64,000 nucleotides of DNA, taken from positions 9,369-73,368 of the forward strand of contig NW_017962916.1 in NCBI RefSeq assembly GCF_001661345.1, in the 5' to 3' direction. The DNA is from Ascoidea rubescens DSM 1968. Taxonomy: Eukaryota; Ascomycota; Saccharomycetes; Ascoideales; Ascoideaceae. Under the pieces are notes generated by a model. The model was given only the letters and a program-made list of their open reading frames with translations, was not told where the DNA came from and did not search any database. Below, piece after piece: positions 59,645 through 64,000 of this stretch. Made by a program: the position numbers and the translations under genes. How positions within the stretch are numbered: position 1 is the first letter of the stretch; every line of letters begins with the position of its first letter.

Positions 59645-61577
59645 TGTAAATAGAATAGAAAAGTATTTCAAAGCAAACTAATTAATGAAACACAAAGGAT
59701 AAGATTAGATTGTTAAGAAGTGTATAAGTTGATCAGTTGATCAGAAAAGAGCAATGCTTCTCTTTATCTTTGGAATAAAATAGAAAATATCCACCAGAGC
59801 GGGTGGCGTGTTCCCACATTGCCTCACATGTTTCCATTATACTGGACTTGGTCCAGAAGTGTGGGTCCAGTTTACGAGGAATCTAATTTTAAGGATCTGA
59901 TTTCATCAAAATATAATAAGAGAAAGACAAAAAAAAAGCAAACACAAAAACCAGCAGGGAAAATAAAGAATTTGCGTTTATTTCGCAATTTCGTTTTATT
60001 AGGCATGATCTTAGAGAAAGCTACGAAATTATTGTGGTAATGATCTGAGGAATCATTCGCGTAAAAAATATTGAAAAAAAAAAATTAGAAGTTTCTTTTA
60101 GCCATTCGGCAAATGGATGTAATGTTAGCCCAAAAGAAAAGTGAGAGAAATACTTTGTCAGCACACTCAGGGTCGTTTAATTGAAAAGAGAAAAACGCCA
60201 TTTTAAAACAACCTCTGAAATAGAATTTCAAGTGAGTATAATTTTTTCCCAATAGTGCAATAATAGTAATACCGAAATAAAAGGTTAATAGCCATTCACA
60301 CCTAAATGGTGTTTAATGTTCGAGATTATAACTCCATTTGCGGGCGTCCATCATATGACTCAAAAATGTGTCAAAAACGGTAGAAATTCGGTGGAAAACA
60401 ATCAGAACTCTACGTCGAGTGGAAGGTTCTGGGAACAGGTGATCGAGTAAATGGCAAAAGCTCTTTAGGAACAATTGAGCCAGGGAAATATGGATTAATT
60501 AAACCAGTGTTATTCCTTTAGATATGGTAGTTGGTATCGGTGTCTGGTGCCGATCTGTTAACAACAGATGTGTTTTGCGATGGAAATGGCCTCAGTGAAA
60601 GAAGCCTACTGGATCGGGAAAGGATTTATGCTGAGGTCACAGGACAAGAGTCCCAGCAGTAAGGGTCTGACCCAAAGCGTGGGCGAAGAAAAGAGCACCC
60701 ACAGGTATAACGGCTCGTGCTATGGTCCATCGTAATACCGGCATAATTTTAACGACGTTTGGAAATCCTGGGGCACTGCAGTGTTCTAAAAATAATAAAA
60801 AAACACCAGAAGCAAACAACGGCAAAAAAGAGTAGAAAAAAACGAATCACCACAGAGAACATCAACACTCCAGCCAGAATAAACCACCTCCCACATCCAC
60901 ATGTCCAACACTGAAATCTGGGGTAGCCCTCGTTCACGACCACCCAAATAGTGCTGATTCTGCAGGGGTAAACTGTGCACAGAAGTTTTGGTCTTGCCCA
61001 TCCACCCACGAATAGCAGGGATGCATCGGCTAAAAATGACACTGGGGTCGAAACTGTGTGTTCTGTCATCCACAGAATTCATAAACAAGAATTAAGGAAA
61101 ATCAAAAATTGAAAAAAATTAAAAAAAATTCAACATTGTTTCAACAGAATTAGTCAATTCTCAAATTTTCATTTAATTTTTTTTTTCTTTCTTTTTCCTT
61201 TTTGCTCTCTGGCTTGGTTCGCCTCGTTTTTTGAGTGACCATGGGGTTGTAGAATAAGTTGGGCATTATTAATATTGCCATCAGTTCCAGTGCTACGAAC
61301 AGGTTTTGGTGTTAAAGTTTAATAGAATGAAAGAGCAGTTCCATCGCAGGAACTTGTTATATTTTTGCTCATAGATTTGTGAAGTAGCTAATTTTTTTTT
61401 TTGAAATCATATAAATTGTCACATATTTCCTCAATTTCTCCAATATATTCAAATCACCATCATTGTTCAATTACAATTACACAATTATATCTATTTCAAT
61501 TCACTGTAATCAGCTTTCTTTAAATTATAATAACAATTTATACTTTTTAATATCTATTAATAATATTCTCACTCAAA
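59645..61577. other. Long gene-poor region, 1.9 kb
   Basis: No frame here is convincing: 59819-60040 is Lys-rich and AT-driven, and two overlapping minus-strand frames (60749-61088) are hydrophobic without a known motif. The centre (60350-61080) has higher GC than the flanks and includes a run of stem-loops, listed separately. The last 400 bases are T-rich and form the upstream region of the 61578 gene. Confidence 0.5.
60536..60702. ncRNA. Candidate structured RNA (run of stem-loops), strand not known
   Basis: Consecutive perfect stems: ATCGG/CCGAT (60536-60554), ATCTGTT/AACAGAT with a 3-base loop (60553-60569), GCTG/CAGC enclosing GGAC-AAGA-GTCC (60630-60657), GGGT-CTG-ACCC (60663-60673), and GTGGG/CCCAC (60679-60702). 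The two first stems overlap by two bases. The block is non-coding and richer in GC than its flanks. I recognise none of U1-U6, SRP, RNase P/MRP or U3 signature boxes. This is a hypothesis. Confidence 0.3.
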
Positions 61578-62321
61578 ATGCTCAACAAATTACCACCACA
61601 TATGGTTGAAGATATCATCAATTCTTTGCCTGTTGACAAACTTCTCTTATTCTCTTTATCTGATAACGGTCTCTTTGCGATGCTAGCTATTAAAAAGCTA
61701 TTTGAATCTATTTTCATAAATAAACCATCATCATTAAACTCAAAATCAAATACAGATCCAAACAAATTAAATAGATTAGTTATTGGTTCTAGAGATATAA
61801 TTTTTTTTCAATCTAGAATCCAGATTTTAACCAAGAAAATTAACATAAACATTAATGATTTTTCAATCTCAGATTTCAGAAATCCAAATAAAATCAATTC
61901 GATAATTTACCAGAGATATAATAAAACTATCCTAAAATTAAATCCCCGTATTCTAAAATCTTTAAAAATAAACGTGTTAAACGACAAAAGATGCAGGCTT
62001 AATCTTGATAAAATTCTAACCTATTCGTTAAATGTCATTTTTGACAATAATATGGATTACTCTCAGTTGAAAATAATAAAACTAAACAACTACAAACTTT
62101 CCATCGAACATCTAAATGCTTCACACAACAAAAATAATAATAATGACAGAATCTCCCAAGACCACGACAATAAAACAAAAAACAAATTCAATTACAACAA
62201 ATCAATCAATCACACTCACTTTTATTACGGCGGAAACGACAGCATCAACCACTGCTTTTCAAACTTAAAATCGTTGGTATCAACAGATTTTTCTTTCAAC
62301 AGAATATCCTACAACTTCTAA
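61578..62321 (+). CDS. Hypothetical protein with an F-box-like N-terminus, 247 aa
   Basis: ATG at 61578 follows a pyrimidine/A-rich leader. The start (LNKLPPHMVEDIINSLPVDK) looks like an F-box beginning (LPxxMVEDIINSLP), followed by LFSLSDNGLFAMLAIKKLFESIF. The rest is Asn, Lys and Ile-rich with LNPRILKSLKINVL and LKIIKLNNYKLSIEHLNAS, which have leucine-rich-repeat character, and ends FSNLKSLVSTDFSFNRISYNF. F-box/LRR proteins are SCF ubiquitin ligase adaptors, so that role is possible but not shown. The protein is short for this type. I do not name it. Confidence 0.55.
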   Translation: MLNKLPPHMVEDIINSLPVDKLLLFSLSDNGLFAMLAIKKLFESIFINKPSSLNSKSNTDPNKLNRLVIGSRDIIFFQSRIQILTKKINININDFSISDFRNPNKINSIIYQRYNKTILKLNPRILKSLKINVLNDKRCRLNLDKILTYSLNVIFDNNMDYSQLKIIKLNNYKLSIEHLNASHNKNNNNDRISQDHDNKTKNKFNYNKSINHTHFYYGGNDSINHCFSNLKSLVSTDFSFNRISYNF

Positions 62322-62979
62322 TCTCACGAATTATTTTCCTTTTACTTGATGAATTTTTTTTGTTTTTTGAGACTGGTGAAACTCCCTCATCACATGTCTC
62401 TACTCTTAATAAATATATAGCATTTCACTTCTCCCACTTATATTTTACTTTCTCATCTTATTTTCTTATTATTTTCTTATATTACTCTAATACATTTGCC
62501 CATAACTTTATTTTCTGACTCTTTTTGACTCAAGTAAAAGGCACTATGCATGTAAATGCATATATCCGCACTGTATTGCACACAATCACATATATGATCC
62601 CTCTTTCTGGATTTTTAAAGTATTCCCCAATACGGAAAAATGTAAACAATTCCTAATCTTTTTGTCTTTTTTTCCTTTTCCTTTTCATTTCAGTGCAAAA
62701 AATTCAGTTAATCTCTTGAAAAATGCTTTGATGATTTCAACCATCCTCGATTTGTTGCAACTTCATGTCCTGACTCCTCGTCCTGAAGAATTTGATCTAA
62801 TCACCAGCATTTATTTTCATTCCCTGATTCTTCTGTTTTTTTGTTTTCTCGTTTTTAGTTGTTCAGGATCCCTTCATAAACATCAAGAATTTGTTCTCTT
62901 TCCTTGGAATTTACATTTCATTATATTTTGTTATATTTTGAACTTTCCTTCGTTGTTTATTCATCCTTGAGTTCTTACA
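62322..62979 (+). promoter_or_regulatory. DBF2 upstream region
   Basis: 658 bases, T/C-rich, with a forkhead-type GTAAACA near 62642, about 340 bases upstream of the DBF2 start. Dbf2 in S. cerevisiae is cell-cycle regulated, so the site is plausible. A frame at 62662-62970 is made of TTT/TTC codons and is not called. Confidence 0.4.
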
Positions 62980-64000
62980 ATGAATAGTTTTTTCTCTAAA
63001 CTTACAAACACAAACTCAACCACAACCACAACCACAAACACAAACATAAACACTAATAACTCTACCAACAACACTAATATAAATTCTTCTTCTCATCCTG
63101 AATTGGAAGAAATAACAAAAAAAATTCTGTCAATTCAAGTCAACACTACTGATATCCCCACCAATAACAATAACAACTTTTATACAAACCAAGGCAACTC
63201 TCAACAAAATATGAACATTTTTGGAAACAAACAACAATCACAAATCAATTTGTTCTATGATTCAAAAAATAAAGAAAATAACCCTCCTGCTTCTCCTACA
63301 AAAAGTGTTCAATATGGAAACACAAATTATTCAAATAATGTAAATAGATCCCATTATCAATATGCAAAAAGATTAGATAGAGATTTTTATCTCAAAGCAA
63401 ATTCTCCCAAGAACAAAAGATTGGTAAACGTCTGTCAAATGTATTTTTTAGATTATTATTGCGACATGTTTGACTACGTTATATCTAGAAGACAAAGACA
63501 ACAACAGGCTGAAGAAAACATACTCAAAATCCCAAACCAACAAGAAAGATTATATCAATGGAAGTCTTATACTGGAAAGGAAAGAGCTCTATTAAGAAAA
63601 AGAAGAATTAAGCCAAAACATAAAGACTTCTCCATCATCACTCAAGTTGGTCAAGGTGGTTATGGCCAAGTTTATTTGGCTAGAAAAAAAGATACAAGAG
63701 AAATTGTCGCTTTAAAAGTTCTCAGCAAAAGACTATTGATGAAATTGGATGAAACTAAACATGTTCTAACTGAAAGAGATATTCTAACCAATACGAGATC
63801 TGAATGGTTAGTAAAACTATTCTATGCTTTCCAAGATAAAGAATCGGTTTATTTGGCTATGGAATTTGTTCCAGGTGGCGATTACAGAACTTTGCTAAAC
63901 AATACTGGTGTTCTAATTCCTCCTCATGCTCGTTTTTATATCAGTGAGATGTTTGCATCGGTTAATGCTTTACATATATTGGGTTACACCCACAGAGATT
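62980..64000 (+). CDS. DBF2: Dbf2-type NDR/LATS kinase (cut by window edge)
   Basis: ATG at 62980 opens a frame through to base 64000, 340 complete codons. Dbf2/Dbf20 is the kinase of the mitotic exit network, bound by Mob1. The N-terminal 130 residues are Thr/Asn/Gln-rich. VCQMYFLDYYCDMFDYVISR is the characteristic Mob1-binding segment. The kinase domain begins KDFSIITQVGQGGYGQVYLA, with LKVL (Lys of VAIK), LTERDILT, WLVKLLYAFQD and AMEFVPGGDYRTLL, and ends at GYTHRD, the start of the catalytic loop. The catalytic loop, the activation segment and the C-terminal hydrophobic motif are off the window. Cbk1 is an alternative but the sequence is closer to Dbf2. Confidence 0.93.
   Translation, partial: MNSFFSKLTNTNSTTTTTTNTNINTNNSTNNTNINSSSHPELEEITKKILSIQVNTTDIPTNNNNNFYTNQGNSQQNMNIFGNKQQSQINLFYDSKNKENNPPASPTKSVQYGNTNYSNNVNRSHYQYAKRLDRDFYLKANSPKNKRLVNVCQMYFLDYYCDMFDYVISRRQRQQQAEENILKIPNQQERLYQWKSYTGKERALLRKRRIKPKHKDFSIITQVGQGGYGQVYLARKKDTREIVALKVLSKRLLMKLDETKHVLTERDILTNTRSEWLVKLFYAFQDKESVYLAMEFVPGGDYRTLLNNTGVLIPPHARFYISEMFASVNALHILGYTHRD

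Noticed and set aside
60749-61088. Two overlapping hydrophobic minus-strand frames in the gene-poor gap
   Set aside because: They overlap each other in different frames, have no motif and sit in a GC-raised block where stops are fewer.
62662-62970. 102-aa frame upstream of DBF2
   Set aside because: Made of Phe, Leu and Ser codons from a T/C-rich promoter; ends ten bases before the DBF2 ATG.
1-64000. Transposons, LTR or virus-like elements, CRISPR arrays
   Set aside because: No integrase, reverse transcriptase, transposase, long terminal repeats or spacer arrays were seen; all long frames belong to host genes or simple repeats.

Overview
The window is nuclear DNA of a budding yeast (Saccharomycotina). 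It is AT-rich and compact, with about 27 protein genes in 64 kb on both strands. Its few introns are short and carry yeast signals (GTATGT or GTAAGT donors, TACTAAC-like branch sites). The proteins are close to known yeast orthologues and many carry long Asn, Gln or Ser tracts. I saw no rRNA, convincing tRNA, transposon, virus-like element or CRISPR array. Species is not certain. CTG codons are very scarce in the conserved genes, which would suit a lineage that reassigned CUG (Ascoidea or Saccharomycopsis type) but does not prove it. Three bases are N (352, 458, 55380).

Layout. 1-9.1 kb: the N-terminal part of a TBF1-like telomere/promoter-binding factor (minus, cut by the window edge), an ARL2/CIN4 small GTPase with an intron (minus), a NUM1/Mcp5-like cortical anchor (plus) and cysteinyl-tRNA synthetase (minus). 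9.5-19 kb: a small unknown ORF (plus), then four minus-strand genes: SWE1/Wee1 kinase, a Ser-rich GPI-type protein, a Whi5/Nrm1 G1/S repressor and a second GPI-type protein. 19.5-28 kb, plus strand: phosphofructokinase beta (PFK2), MCM4 and a TFC7/YNL108C phosphatase-like gene with an intron. 28-42 kb: formin BNI1 (minus), a large unknown protein (plus) and PI 4-kinase PIK1 (plus). 42-54 kb: FRS2, NUP145, a dubious small ORF, a short-chain dehydrogenase and STE11 with an intron. 54-64 kb: ATP14, SNF4, RPO26, an MLC2-like light chain and UFD1 (both with ATG-only first exons), a 1.9-kb gene-poor stretch that may hold a structured RNA, an F-box-like ORF, and the start of DBF2 (cut by the window edge).

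Many genes are tied to the cell cycle, polarity or cytokinesis (SWE1, NRM1/WHI5, MCM4, BNI1, PIK1, NUM1, MLC2, DBF2), but they do not form an operon-like unit. RPO26 next to MLC2, convergent, matches the S. cerevisiae order YPR187W-YPR188C. BNI1 near PIK1 matches the YNL271C-YNL267W neighbourhood. The most interesting non-coding signals are a dense cluster of forkhead-type GTAAACA sites upstream of SWE1, tandem 11-bp repeats plus an MluI-box upstream of NRM1/WHI5, and a run of stem-loops in the 59.6-61.6 kb gap. I found no clear case of a wholly new multi-gene system.
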